Source of the DNA: Micromonospora sp. C28SCA-DRY-2
GTDB lineage: Bacteria > Actinomycetota > Actinomycetes > Mycobacteriales > Micromonosporaceae
Reading direction: 5' to 3'
NCBI RefSeq assembly: GCF_030519475.1
Contig: NZ_JAUMKD010000008.1
Span: 1 to 64,000, forward strand
Length of the DNA: 64,000 nt
Shown: in pieces, positions 26,001-33,830 of the stretch
Layout of the letters: each line of letters begins with the position of its first letter
Position numbering within the stretch: the first letter of the stretch is position 1
Position numbers and translations under genes: made by a program
The notes under the pieces: generated by a model
Databases searched by the model: none
The model's input: the letters and a program-made list of their open reading frames with translations, nothing else
What the model was told of the DNA's origin: nothing

Positions 26001-27678
26001 GAAGCGTCTCGAACTCGTCGACCTGGGCGGTGCTCAGCTCCTTGATCACCGAGCTGCCGACCGCCAGTTGCAGGATCGGGCGCAGCCGGCTGACCAGGCC
26101 GGCGAGCGGCTCTTGCGTTCCGGGCAGGCACACACCCGCCGAGCAGATCTCACTCAACTGCTGAAGGTGGTCCAGCCAGTGCCGCGGTGACGGGTCGGCG
26201 GCGAGCCGGCGCCGATCGGACATCAGCTCCAGGCAGCGGTCGACCTGGGAACCGTGGGAGATCTTGCCGATCCCCAGCTCCGCCGCGGCCAGCGCGTGCG
26301 GGGCGACGTACGCGAGGGCGTAGCGGCCGGCCATGGCCCAGTTCCGGCGGCCGAGGTCGGACAGCGTCTGCGCGAGCCGGTTGTGGGCGTCCAGGACACC
26401 CTCGGGCCCGAGGCCGCCGTCGGAGACCCAGCGCCCGAAGTCGCCGTGGAAGAAGCGCAAGCGCGCGTCGTGCCCGCGCAGGAGCACCGCGCGGGTGTCG
26501 GCGAGCAGGCGGTTGAGCGCGTTGCCGTCCAGCCCGAGTACGGCGGCCGCGACGTCGTCGGGCAGCGCGGCGCCGACGTCCTGCGCGGCGGCGACCAGGC
26601 CGATCAGCGCGAGGGCCTGCTGCCAACGGCCGTCGACCCGCTCCCGCATCCGGTCCAGCGCGTCGCCGTACACCTCGGTCAGGCTGGCCGGCATGGCGAC
26701 CGTCTCCGGCGGACCGTCTCCGGCGGCGACGTCGTCCGCGATGCTCCGCGCGGCGTAGAACGCCAGCACCCACACCCCGTCCGCCTGCTCGGCGATCAGC
26801 CGGGACAGCCGGGTGCGATGGGTCTCGTCGAGCTCGTGCAGCAGGTTACCCACGTAGAGCTCCAGGTCCTGCCGGTCCGCCTTGCCCGGACTGGCGAGGT
26901 CGATCAGCGTGGGCTGCAGCAGCGGGGTGAGGTTGACCGGTACCTCGGGCTGGCTGGCGAGCAGCAGGCGGAGACGGCCGAGGCCCTGGTCGGAGGCCGG
27001 GCAGCGGGACACGGCGGCGGCGAGCACCTTGATCACGTCGAGGAAGTCGCGGGCGTTGTCGCGGTACGCCTCGTCCAGCCCGTCGACCACCACGACGACC
27101 GGCGCGCCGGCCGGCAGGCTCGCCAGGGCGGGCAGCACGACCTCGCGCAGCTCGCGCACCGGGTCGGTGGTGCCCAGCAGGAGATTCGTCACCTCGATCC
27201 CGACGGCCTTGCCGCCCGTCACCGACCCGACGCGGACGTCCGCCGAGACGCTCCTGGCCACCGTCGACAGGGCGGGAGCGTCGACCAGCGCCAGGAGCTG
27301 GTCGCGAAACGAGGGCCAGGAGAACTCGTCGATGCGGGTGGCCCGTACGTCCCGCAGGATCAGCGCACCGAGTCGAGGGCCGTCCGCCGCCGCCGCGAGA
27401 CGGACGGTGATGCCGTACAGGAATCGGCTCTTGCCCGTGCCGGGCGGCCCCGAGATGACCAGGACGCGGGCGTTCTTCGCCGCCGGGTTCGTGAGCCAGT
27501 CGTCAACCTGGGACTCCAGCCACCGGCGCGGTACGAAGAAGGCGGGATCCGCGAGCAGCGAGGGGTCGGGCCCGATCCCGGACGGCCGCGGATTCGGGCC
27601 AGCGGTGGCGGGCCCGCCGGGATGGCCGTTGGATGTCGGGTCGGGCTGGGAAGCCGCGGCCTTGGCGTCAGTCGTCAT
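23047..27678 (-). CDS. Giant STAND/NACHT-like ATPase with nine 91-residue repeats
   Basis: A 1543-residue protein. Residues 1-50 are low-complexity. The P-loop NTPase core has Walker A GPPGTGKS (77-84) and Walker B VVVVVDGLDEA (194-204), the acidic pattern of STAND/NACHT ATPases. A winged-helix/linker region spans ~330-640. Residues 645-1463 are nine consecutive 91-residue helical units, each carrying a variant of DTDAEQDGDLDRL and HWLHRRW; they resemble TPR superhelices. The ATG at 27678 follows GAGG. STAND proteins are signal-sensing switches, many in antiphage defence. No effector domain is recognisable, so the effector may be the small upstream gene (inference). Confidence 0.75.
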   Translation of the reverse strand: MTTDAKAAASQPDPTSNGHPGGPATAGPNPRPSGIGPDPSLLADPAFFVPRRWLESQVDDWLTNPAAKNARVLVISGPPGTGKSRFLYGITVRLAAAADGPRLGALILRDVRATRIDEFSWPSFRDQLLALVDAPALSTVARSVSADVRVGSVTGGKAVGIEVTNLLLGTTDPVRELREVVLPALASLPAGAPVVVVVDGLDEAYRDNARDFLDVIKVLAAAVSRCPASDQGLGRLRLLLASQPEVPVNLTPLLQPTLIDLASPGKADRQDLELYVGNLLHELDETHRTRLSRLIAEQADGVWVLAFYAARSIADDVAAGDGPPETVAMPASLTEVYGDALDRMRERVDGRWQQALALIGLVAAAQDVGAALPDDVAAAVLGLDGNALNRLLADTRAVLLRGHDARLRFFHGDFGRWVSDGGLGPEGVLDAHNRLAQTLSDLGRRNWAMAGRYALAYVAPHALAAAELGIGKISHGSQVDRCLELMSDRRRLAADPSPRHWLDHLQQLSEICSAGVCLPGTQEPLAGLVSRLRPILQLAVGSSVIKELSTAQVDEFETLHDQGDTRAAKLWLNENAPRHESVVDREVRRLLGDVLDGWRPEPDPGLPRGELAADYRAAWKRTREPRLLSRAVAAYEESLGLTPVDHPSRTARLIGLVNSLVDRIDADAEQDGDLDRLLQLQLELVDRDDLEDPAASRAVLAHWLHRRWRRAPTEHPTDLTAAVAAFEASLGSTPVDHPRRTGRLSGLVNTLIGRIDTDAEQDGDLDRLIQAQTELVSRDDLSEPATSLALLAHWLYRRWRRDANAHADDLSAAVRAYETSLSLTPRDDPKRTGQLTGLVNALIGRIDTDTEQDGDLDRLLQVQAELIALDTVPDRAVAWSVSGQWSYRRWQRDATEHPDDLTAAITAFENSLRLTPADDPKRTVRLTGLANALGGRIDTDTEQDGDLDRLVEVQAELVTRDDLKDPPTSRAILGQWLHHRYQRKPAEHPDDLPDAIAAFEDSLRLTPADHPKRTVRLTGLANALASRIDTDAEQDGDLDRLIQVQTELTTRDDVPHPGTAWAISGQWLFRRWQRGPVDQSAALDAAVAAYGRALDLISPDHPNRAPCLVGLTNALAGRIDTDAEQDDDLDRLLQAQGELVTRDDLQDPAASTAVFAHWLFRRWRRQPGEHPEDLTAAITAYEAALRPLPDDHPKRSGRLTGLVNALASRADTDAEQDGDLDRLIQAQTELTARDDVEDPATSWAILAHWLHRRWQRDSAEHPDDVDLAVSAFENSLRLTPAEHPKRTGRLTALANALAGRIDTDAEQDGDLDRLLQVQTELVDRDDVEDRAASWAVLGHWLHRRSEPRSGRTRVYLHEAIHALETSLAATPADHPNRTGRLAGLANALAARVDTDAEQDGDLDRLLEVQTELVARDDLQDRAASTTLLAHWLHRRWRRRPTGHPEDLAEAITAFETALSLTPADHPNRVNRLVGAANAHVHGELSQVAGAELDKALRYAAEIRRLRESDLDGLVPALRRLVRLGPDNAGAGADSTFRIPHQSR
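23290..25746 (-). repeat. Nine in-frame 273-bp tandem repeats in the ATPase gene
   Basis: The unit is 273 bp (91 codons) and repeats nine times without insertions or deletions; a partial tenth unit follows to the C-terminal side. On the plus strand the segment around GTCGCCGTCCTGTTC recurs every 273 bp (for example near 23478, 24024, 24570). High nucleotide identity points to recent duplication or gene conversion. Confidence 0.85.
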
Positions 27679-27728
27679 CGAGCGCCTCACCGTGAGCAGG
27701 AGTGTGCCGCCGCTGGTGCTATCCCGGC

Positions 27729-28280
27729 CTACCGGATCGTGTCGGCCTCCAGGCCGACGGCCGACCCACCCGGGCCGACCCGCCCGGCCTCGACGTGCCC
27801 GCGCGCCCCGCCACTGATGCTCCGGGCCCGCAACCCGGCGACGTAACCGAGCACCTCGTCGACCGTGGCGGTGCCCACGACGGACCCGTCGGCGGGCACC
27901 GCCTCGCCCCGGAAGACGATGCGCTGACCGAGAACCGTTTCGAGAGCCCGCCGCAGCCCGTCGACGTATTCCAGGCTTTCCCGGTCGTCGGGGCTCAGAT
28001 CGTCGATTCCCTCGGCGTAGTCGGCGAGCTTCGCCCGCAGCTCGCGAATTGACGAATCGAGGTCCGCGAGCCGGTCGAAGTGGGCGACCGGGTCCTTCAG
28101 TTGGCCCTGGAACGCCTCGTCGGGCAGGGCCACCGACACCGGCTCGGTAACCGGAGCCCGGTCGTCGTCGCGGCGTTCGCGTCGTCGCCGCAACAGGTCA
28201 CCGGCCAGGCCGTAGAGGAATTTCACGCCTTCCGTCAGTGCGACGATTCCGACCGCGGAGAGGGTAAGGGGATCCGGCAC
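27729..28280 (-). CDS. Small partner protein of the STAND ATPase
   Basis: A 183-residue protein of unknown family. A hydrophobic N-terminal helix (VGIVALTEGVKFLYGLAGDLL, 9-29) is followed by a basic cluster (RRRRERR), a helical middle (HFDRLADLDSSIRELRAKLADY) and a glycine/valine-rich tail (GHVEAGRVGPGGSAVGLEAD). Such GxV-type tails are seen in small proteins next to NACHT genes. It starts at GTG 28280 after AAGGGTG and ends 50 bp before the ATPase, with no terminator between. It may be a membrane-targeting sensor or effector for the ATPase. Confidence 0.55.
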   Translation of the reverse strand: MPDPLTLSAVGIVALTEGVKFLYGLAGDLLRRRRERRDDDRAPVTEPVSVALPDEAFQGQLKDPVAHFDRLADLDSSIRELRAKLADYAEGIDDLSPDDRESLEYVDGLRRALETVLGQRIVFRGEAVPADGSVVGTATVDEVLGYVAGLRARSISGGARGHVEAGRVGPGGSAVGLEADTIR

Positions 28281-28340
28281 GGCGGCACCCTTCGATGGGC
28301 GGGCTGAGGTTTTCCCATATTGCCTCACCCGCGATGCCGG

Positions 28341-28374
28341 CGGATTGGCGACGAGTCGTTCAGTCGCCAATCCG
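28341..28374. terminator. Hairpin between reductase and STAND locus
   Basis: CGGATTGGCGAC (28341-28352) pairs perfectly with GTCGCCAATCCG (28363-28374) across a 10-base loop. It probably ends the reductase transcript; it could also be an operator for the STAND pair, because it lies 61 bp upstream of its first gene. Confidence 0.5.
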
Positions 28375-28384
28375 ACTCAGCACG

Positions 28385-29089
28385 TCACGACCTGACGATC
28401 GTCGGGCCGCCACCACTGCCACGGTCGTCGAGCAGCAGCGGGGCACGGCCGCGCACCGCGTAGCGGATGTGGGTGACCTGCGGCGTGTGGATGACCCGGA
28501 GCTGGGTCAACTCGATCCCCTCCTTCTCGGCCAGGTCGAGGTCCGCGTCGAACAGCCGCAGGCCGGTGCCGAGCACCACCGGTACGACGTGCAGCTCCAA
28601 CTCGTCGAGCAGGCCAGCCTTGAGCACCTGGCGCACGAGGCTACCGCCGCCGGCCACGGCGACGTCCCGACCGCCGGCCACCGCCCGCGCCTGCTCGACG
28701 GCGCTGGCCACGCCGTCGGTGACGTAGGTGAAGCTGGTGCCACCCTTGCGCTCCAGCCGCGCCCTCGGGCGGTGGGTGACGACGAAGACCGGCGCGCGGA
28801 ACGGCGGTTCCTCGCCCCACGGCAGCTCACCGCCGTCGGCCATCCGGCGGCCCATCACGTACGCCCCGGCGGCCTCGAACGACTCGGCGACCACGTCGGA
28901 GTTCGTGTCCCGCTCGCCGCCGGCGAAGCCCTGCCGTTCGCGCCAGGCCACCGCGTCGGTCACCCAGCGGGTGACCCGGAAGAAGCCGGCGCTCTCGGCG
29001 GAGGTCATCCAGTCGCCGTCGCCGGTGTGCCGTGGGCCGGCGTAGAACCCGTCCACCGACACCGACAGCTGGGCGGTCACCTTCGTCAT
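28385..29089 (-). CDS. Dihydrofolate reductase-fold family protein (RibD-C/YwjB-like)
   Basis: A 234-residue protein with the RibD-C/DHFR fold: MTKVTAQLSVSVDGFYAGP at the N-terminus, AYVMGRRMADGG, VAVAGGGSLVRQVLKAGLLDEL (NADPH-binding glycine loop) and HVVPVVLGTGLRLF. Members are NADPH-dependent reductases of unknown physiological substrate and do not replace FolA. Start ATG 29089. Confidence 0.8.
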   Translation of the reverse strand: MTKVTAQLSVSVDGFYAGPRHTGDGDWMTSAESAGFFRVTRWVTDAVAWRERQGFAGGERDTNSDVVAESFEAAGAYVMGRRMADGGELPWGEEPPFRAPVFVVTHRPRARLERKGGTSFTYVTDGVASAVEQARAVAGGRDVAVAGGGSLVRQVLKAGLLDELELHVVPVVLGTGLRLFDADLDLAEKEGIELTQLRVIHTPQVTHIRYAVRGRAPLLLDDRGSGGGPTIVRS

Positions 29090-29244
29090 CTCGTCACGTC
29101 CTCTCGATCCCCGGCACCCGCTCCGGGCGCCTGTTCGGTGAGGGGTCGGAGCCGACCGTGGCATCCCTACCGCGGCTCGACGTGACGCCGGTCACACCCG
29201 CCGAAGGGCCGGGGAGGGCGAACCTGACGGCGCCGGGGCGGTGG

Positions 29245-30060
29245 TCAGTCCGCCGGCCGGTCGGGGCGGGACACCGCGCCGGTGGTCTCCAGGATCAGGG
29301 CGGCGACCAGGTCCGGGTCGTCGCTCATCGGCACGTGCCCGCAGCCGGGCAGGGTCACCACCCGGGCCGCCGGCAGCCCGGCCCGGACCCGCTCCGCCTG
29401 GTGGACGCCGAAGATGCGGTCGCAGTCGCCCCAGCCGACCGTCACCGGCACCGCGCTACCGGCCAGCCGGGCGCAGTCGAAGCGGTAGTCGCGGGCGGCC
29501 CGGGCCACGGTGCCGAAGCCGACCGCCCGCCGCAGCGCGAGCGCGTCGCCCAGCGCGCGCTCGAAGTCCAGCGACCGCGGCCGGGCCACCAGCGGCGCGA
29601 AGCACATCGCCCGCAGGTACGCCGACCGCAGCGCGACCCGCATGACCGGCGTCGGCAGGTACGCGTTGGCCCGCAGCAGCCGGAGGATGGCCAGCGCCCG
29701 GCGCCGCTCGGCCGGGGTGAAGAAGCCGGCGGGGGAGAGGGCGGTGGCCGAGGCGACCGCCCCGGCGGCGGCGAGTTCCAGGCTGATCGCCCCACCGAGG
29801 CTGTAGCCGGCCACGTGCGGCCGTTCCAGTCCCCACCCGGTGAGCACCGGCAGGATCGCCGCGACGGTGGCGGCCATGTCGGCGGGCATGCCCGCGGCGG
29901 GCACCGGGGAGTTCCCGAAGCCGGGCAGGTCGAGCGCGATCACCTCGTGGTGGGCGGCGAGCCGGTCGAACACCGGCTCCCACGCCTGGTGGCGGTGCCC
30001 GATGCCGTGGATGAGCACGAGCGGCTCACCGCTGCCGGCGCGGCGGAAGTGGACAGTCAC
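29245..30060 (-). CDS. Alpha/beta-hydrolase
   Basis: A 271-residue alpha/beta-hydrolase. It has an oxyanion region LIHGIGHRHQAWE, nucleophile elbow GYSLGGAIS (Ser in GxSxG), the acid probably in GWGDCDRIFG, and catalytic His in GCGHVPMSDDP. Its GTG start at 30060 overlaps the stop of the upstream SDR gene. It is the last gene of a DUF4873-SDR-hydrolase operon, probably for processing a hydrophobic or acyl substrate. Confidence 0.8.
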   Translation of the reverse strand: MTVHFRRAGSGEPLVLIHGIGHRHQAWEPVFDRLAAHHEVIALDLPGFGNSPVPAAGMPADMAATVAAILPVLTGWGLERPHVAGYSLGGAISLELAAAGAVASATALSPAGFFTPAERRRALAILRLLRANAYLPTPVMRVALRSAYLRAMCFAPLVARPRSLDFERALGDALALRRAVGFGTVARAARDYRFDCARLAGSAVPVTVGWGDCDRIFGVHQAERVRAGLPAARVVTLPGCGHVPMSDDPDLVAALILETTGAVSRPDRPAD

Positions 30061-30929
30061 GACCGCCCCTCCACCGACGTCCGGCCGAACGAGCGGCCGA
30101 GCCCGCGTACCTCGTCCTCCATCTGGTCGACCAGGGTGCGGCCGCCCAGCCGGGTGACCAGCGCGTCCGTGACACCGCTGAGCACCAGCGGCCGCAGCGC
30201 CTGCACCACGGCGAGTGAACGCGGCACGTAGACCTTGCGGCTGCGGCGCTCGATGCCGCGCAGCAGGGCGGCGGCGCACCGGTCGACCGGCACCACGGTG
30301 GACAGCGGCCGGGGCAGCCGGCGCAGCGTGGCGCGGAACGAGGCCAGGTCGTCGCGGATGTCGCGGACCAGGTCGGTGTCGATCCAGATCGGGTGCGCGG
30401 TGCCGACGGTGACGCCGTGCCGGCGGGTCTCCAGCCGCAGCACGTTGGCGAACTGCTCGACGCCCGCCTTCGACGCGCAGTAGGCGGCCATCCCGGGCAT
30501 CGCGGTGAAGGCGGCGGCGGAGGAGACGATCAGGACGTGGCCGCGGGCGGCGGTGAGGTGCGGCAGCGCCGCGCTGACCGTCCGGATCGCGCCGCAGAGG
30601 TTCACCTCGACGGTACGCACCAGCGCGTCGACCGGCCCCAGCGCGACCGTGCCGAGGTTGGCGATGCCGGCGTTGGCGACCACCACGTCGATCCCGCCGA
30701 AGCGCTCCACGGTGGACGCGACGGCGGCGTCCACGGCCGCCTGGTCGGTGACGTCGCACTCGTACCAGTGCCCGTCGAGGTCGGCGGCGACCTGCCGGAG
30801 CAGGTCGGGTTCCAACCCCACGACGGCCACCCGGGCGCCCCGGGCGGCGGCCTGGCGGGCCAGCCGCGCACCGATGCCGCGGGCCGCTCCGGTGACGAGG
30901 ATCGTCCGGCCCGCGAGGTCACCGCGCAT
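30057..30929 (-). CDS. Short-chain dehydrogenase/reductase
   Basis: A 290-residue SDR. The cofactor motif is TGAARGIG near residue 12, NAG occurs in VVVANAGIAN, and the catalytic Ser-Tyr-Lys set lies in LIVSSAAAFTAMPGMAAYCASK. The C-terminal extension (RKVYVPRSLAVVQALRPLV) resembles lipid-associated SDRs. ATG 30929 overlaps the DUF4873 gene by 11 bases. Confidence 0.82.
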   Translation of the reverse strand: MRGDLAGRTILVTGAARGIGARLARQAAARGARVAVVGLEPDLLRQVAADLDGHWYECDVTDQAAVDAAVASTVERFGGIDVVVANAGIANLGTVALGPVDALVRTVEVNLCGAIRTVSAALPHLTAARGHVLIVSSAAAFTAMPGMAAYCASKAGVEQFANVLRLETRRHGVTVGTAHPIWIDTDLVRDIRDDLASFRATLRRLPRPLSTVVPVDRCAAALLRGIERRSRKVYVPRSLAVVQALRPLVLSGVTDALVTRLGGRTLVDQMEDEVRGLGRSFGRTSVEGRS

Positions 30930-31209
30930 CGGCGTGCTCCCGTTCCGCCTCGTCCGGCCAGGGCGGGCCGCCCACGCCGGTGATCCGTACGCCACCCCAG
31001 GGGTCGACCTCGGCCAGTCGGGCCGGGCTGGTCCGGCCGGCGATGGCCACCTCCAGGTCGCGCCGGCCGGCGCGGACCAGCCGGGCCACCGCCGGCTCCG
31101 GCTCGACCCGCCCGCCCCAGTGGTAGCGGCCGTCGACCGGCTCCCACCGCCCGCTCAGGTGCACGTGGACCGGGGTGTCGCCCAGGCGCGCCGGGCCGTG
31201 GTAGCTCAT
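30919..31209 (-). CDS. DUF4873 domain protein
   Basis: A 96-residue protein with the DUF4873 pattern: MSYHGPARL, VHVHLSGRWEPVDGRYHWGG and GPPWPDEAE. The domain is often found at the end of flavin monooxygenases or beside SDR genes in actinobacteria; function unknown. ATG 31209 opens the three-gene operon. Confidence 0.65.
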   Translation of the reverse strand: MSYHGPARLGDTPVHVHLSGRWEPVDGRYHWGGRVEPEPAVARLVRAGRRDLEVAIAGRTSPARLAEVDPWGGVRITGVGGPPWPDEAEREHADAR

Positions 31210-31285
31210 GCCGCCTCCTCGCCGCGCCCGCCGGCGGCACGGGGCGCCGCCGCGCCGCGCAACCGCCTGGTCGGCCCGGGCCGGC

Positions 31286-32002
31286 TCACGGCACGATCCG
31301 CTCGTGCGCGCGGGTGAGCTCGCGGGGCAGGTCGGCGCTGCGCCGTACGCCCTCGATGCCGCTCCACAGCAGCGTGGTCAGGTAGTCGGTGAGGGCCGCC
31401 CGGCGGATCGGCTGCCCGTTCGTGGTCCACCAGTCACCGACCGCCTGCACGAAGCCCACCAGGCCGTAGGCCCACGGCTCGGCCGGGCCGGCGTCGAGGC
31501 CGAGCGCGCGCAGCCGGTCGCCGATCACCCGGGCCAGACCGGCGGCCACCTGCCGGCTGGTGCCGGCGACCACCTGGTGGATGCCGGGATGGCTGGACTG
31601 GTGCATCAGGAAGCGGTAGAGCTTCGGCTCCGACTCGATCACCCCGAGGTACGCGTCGATGGTCGCCTCGACCAGGGCGCGTTCCTCGCGGACCTGCTCG
31701 ACCGCCGGCGCCACGGTGTCGACCACCCGGGCCGCCACCACCTCGCTGACGGCCAGCCAGAGCTGGGACTTGTCGGCGAAGTAGCGGTAGAGGACCGGCT
31801 TGCTCACCCCGGCCGTGGCGGCCACCTGGTCCATGTCGACCTCCGGCCCGTGCCGCAGCAGCGCCTGCACGGCCGCCCCGATCAACTCCTGCCGCCGCTG
31901 TTCCCGATGGTCCGCCCAGCGGTCCCGACGGCCGTTGGCCCGCGGCGCGGGCGGGTCGCCCGAGGGCTCCGGTCCATTGACATCCGTCACCGGCGATTGC
32001 AT
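31286..32002 (-). CDS. TetR-family regulator
   Basis: A 238-residue TetR protein. HTH: RQELIGAAVQALLRHGPEVD and AGVSKPVLYRYFADKSQLW. The C-terminal ligand domain is helical and Trp-rich near WTTNGQPIR. It is divergent from the diiron oxygenase gene across 48 bp containing a GTAAC-dyad, and upstream of the DUF4873 operon, so it may control both. Confidence 0.8.
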   Translation of the reverse strand: MQSPVTDVNGPEPSGDPPAPRANGRRDRWADHREQRRQELIGAAVQALLRHGPEVDMDQVAATAGVSKPVLYRYFADKSQLWLAVSEVVAARVVDTVAPAVEQVREERALVEATIDAYLGVIESEPKLYRFLMHQSSHPGIHQVVAGTSRQVAAGLARVIGDRLRALGLDAGPAEPWAYGLVGFVQAVGDWWTTNGQPIRRAALTDYLTTLLWSGIEGVRRSADLPRELTRAHERIVP

Positions 32003-32012
32003 GCTACTACTC

Positions 32013-32023
32013 GTAACAGTTAC
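32013..32023. promoter_or_regulatory. TetR-type operator GTAAC-A-GTTAC
   Basis: A perfect 11-base palindrome centred in the 48-bp divergent promoter of the TetR and diiron oxygenase genes. GTAAC/GTTAC arms are typical of actinobacterial TetR sites. Confidence 0.55.
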
Positions 32024-32050
32024 CGGGCGTCACGTCAATATGGAGGGGTC

Positions 32051-32947
32051 ATGGAGACCACGTCCGACCGGCCCGAGCGCGAGGCGCTCGCCACCCGGCT
32101 GCTCACCTCCTCCCTGCGCACCAGCTACGACCCGGTCGTCGAGATCGACTGGGATGCGCCGCCGGTGCCGGGGGCGTACTGGCTGCCGCCGGGCCGCAGC
32201 AGCCTCTACGGCACCCCGCTGTGGGCACGCCTCACCGAGGAGCAGCGCGTCGAGCTGACCAAGCATGAGGTGGCCAGCGCGGCCAGCGCCGGACTGTGGT
32301 TCGAGACGATCCTCATGCAGATGCTGATCCGGCACTACTACGACGCCGACCCGACCAGCCGGCACGCCCAGTACGCGCTCACCGAGGTGGCCGACGAGTG
32401 CCGGCACTCCATCATGTTCGGCCGGCTCATCGAGGCGATGGGCTGTCCGGTCTACCGCGCGGACCCGGTCGACCACCTGCTCGGGCGCTTCCTCAAGGCC
32501 ACCGCCACCGGCCCGCGGATGTACGCCGCGATCCTCATCGCCGAGGAGATCCTCGACGCGTTCCAGCGCGAGATCATGACGGACGAGTCGCTGCAGCCGT
32601 TGATCCGGATGGTGTCGCGGATCCACGTCGTCGAGGAGGCGCGGCACGTCCGGTTCGCCCGCGCCGAACTGGCCCGCCAGGTCGACGCGGCCGGGCCGGT
32701 CGGCCTGTCGTACGCCCGGCTGCTGATCGGCCGGGCCGCCTACTCGATCGCCAACCGCCTGGTCCACCCGCAGGCGTACGCGGCCGTCGGCATCCCGCCG
32801 GAGGTCGGCCGCGCCGCCGCCCGCGCCAACCCGCACTGGCGCGCCACGCTGCGCTGGTCCGCCGCCAAGGTCCACGACCACCTGGCCGGCCTCGGCCTGG
32901 TGGCCGGACCGGGGCGTCTGCTGTGGACCCGCGCCGGCCTGATCTGA
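32051..32947 (+). CDS. AurF-like diiron oxygenase
   Basis: A 298-residue helical protein of the p-aminobenzoate N-oxygenase (AurF) family. Likely diiron ligands lie in TKHEVASA, EVADECRHSIMF (E-x-x-x-H), IAEEILDAFQRE and HVVEEARHVRFAR (E-x-x-H). It would oxidise an amine or lipid substrate using O2. ATG 32051 follows GGAGGGG. No dedicated reductase is nearby. Confidence 0.75.
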   Translation: METTSDRPEREALATRLLTSSLRTSYDPVVEIDWDAPPVPGAYWLPPGRSSLYGTPLWARLTEEQRVELTKHEVASAASAGLWFETILMQMLIRHYYDADPTSRHAQYALTEVADECRHSIMFGRLIEAMGCPVYRADPVDHLLGRFLKATATGPRMYAAILIAEEILDAFQREIMTDESLQPLIRMVSRIHVVEEARHVRFARAELARQVDAAGPVGLSYARLLIGRAAYSIANRLVHPQAYAAVGIPPEVGRAAARANPHWRATLRWSAAKVHDHLAGLGLVAGPGRLLWTRAGLI

Positions 32948-32992
32948 CCGCTCGACGACACCGCGCCGGCCGCTGCTCGTGTCAGGCAGCCG

Positions 32993-33592
32993 TCAGGCGC
33001 CGGCGACCCTCGGTTGCCGGTGGTCGGTCAGCCGCAGGCCGACCCCGCGCACGGTGTCGATGGTGACCCCGGTGCCCAGCTCGGTGAGCTTGCGCCGCAG
33101 CCGCTTCACCACGGACTGCACGTCCGCCTTGCGCCGCAGCCCCTCGTTGCGCCAGACCGCCCGGTGCAGCTCGGCGTAGCTCCAGACCCGCACCGGCTCG
33201 GTGGTGAGGCAGCTCAGCAGGTCGTGTTCGAGCCGGGTCAGGCCGACCTCCCGGTCGCGGCAGTGGGCGGTGGAGCGGGCCGAGTCGATCCGCAGGGTGT
33301 CCTCGGCCGACGGCGCGGCCGGCGCCGGCGACCCGCGGGGCAGCTGCCGCGGCGCCGAGATCAGCCGGCGCAGCTCGTCGAGGTCCGCGACGAGCAGCAG
33401 GGGCGCGATGCCGTCGAGCCGTTCGGCGAGCCGGATCCGTTCGGCCGGCGACGGTGTCACCGCGATCAGCAGCGGGAACAGTTCCTCGGCCGGTTCGGAC
33501 CCACCCGGCACCGTGCTCTCGTCGTCCTCGGCCACCGCACCCGTCCCGAAAACGATGGGCAGCGCCTGCCCAGTTCCATCGTCGTCTGACAA
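32993..33592 (-). CDS. Winged-helix regulator with truncated receiver (paralogue 1)
   Basis: A 199-residue protein. The N-terminal part contains a short receiver-like half domain (LLIAVTPSPAERIRLAERL ... LLVADLDEL) without a phospho-acceptor Asp. The C-terminal ~95 residues form an OmpR/SARP-type winged helix (REVGLTRLEHDLLSCL, LHRAVWRNEGL, VQSVVKRLRRKL, VRGVGLRL). It starts at TTG 33592; GTG 33535 is an alternative. It is divergent from the subtilisin gene, and its close paralogue lies on the other side of that gene. Confidence 0.7.
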   Translation of the reverse strand: MSDDDGTGQALPIVFGTGAVAEDDESTVPGGSEPAEELFPLLIAVTPSPAERIRLAERLDGIAPLLLVADLDELRRLISAPRQLPRGSPAPAAPSAEDTLRIDSARSTAHCRDREVGLTRLEHDLLSCLTTEPVRVWSYAELHRAVWRNEGLRRKADVQSVVKRLRRKLTELGTGVTIDTVRGVGLRLTDHRQPRVAGA

Positions 33593-33632
33593 TAAATGGC
33601 AACCCTGCCGCCAGGCAGCAAACCGATAGTGA

Positions 33633-33683
33633 CAAGTTGCTTACGGCAAGTTCTTGATCGTCCTTTCCTCTAGATCATAGTGT
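33633..33683 (+). promoter_or_regulatory. Subtilisin promoter with CAAGTT direct repeats
   Basis: CAAGTT occurs at 33633-33638 and 33647-33652, just upstream of a possible -35 TTGATC (33654-33659) and -10 TAGTGT (33678-33683, 18-bp spacer). Direct repeats abutting -35 are the usual layout for OmpR/SARP-type activators. Confidence 0.4.
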
Positions 33684-33830
33684 CCACTCGGGCAGCCGGC
33701 GTGACCCGCGCGATGCCTGGGGGGCCTGGAGGGGGTCAGCCGTTCCGCTCACATCCACATGGGACGTCGTCCCCCAAACCCCTTCACATGGCTCACTCGA
33801 ATCTGGGTCGTTCTGAAGGAGGCAGCACCG

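Noticed and set aside
31206..31430. 74-codon minus-strand frame between the DUF4873 and TetR genes
   Set aside because: It overlaps the end of the TetR gene in another frame and has random-looking composition.
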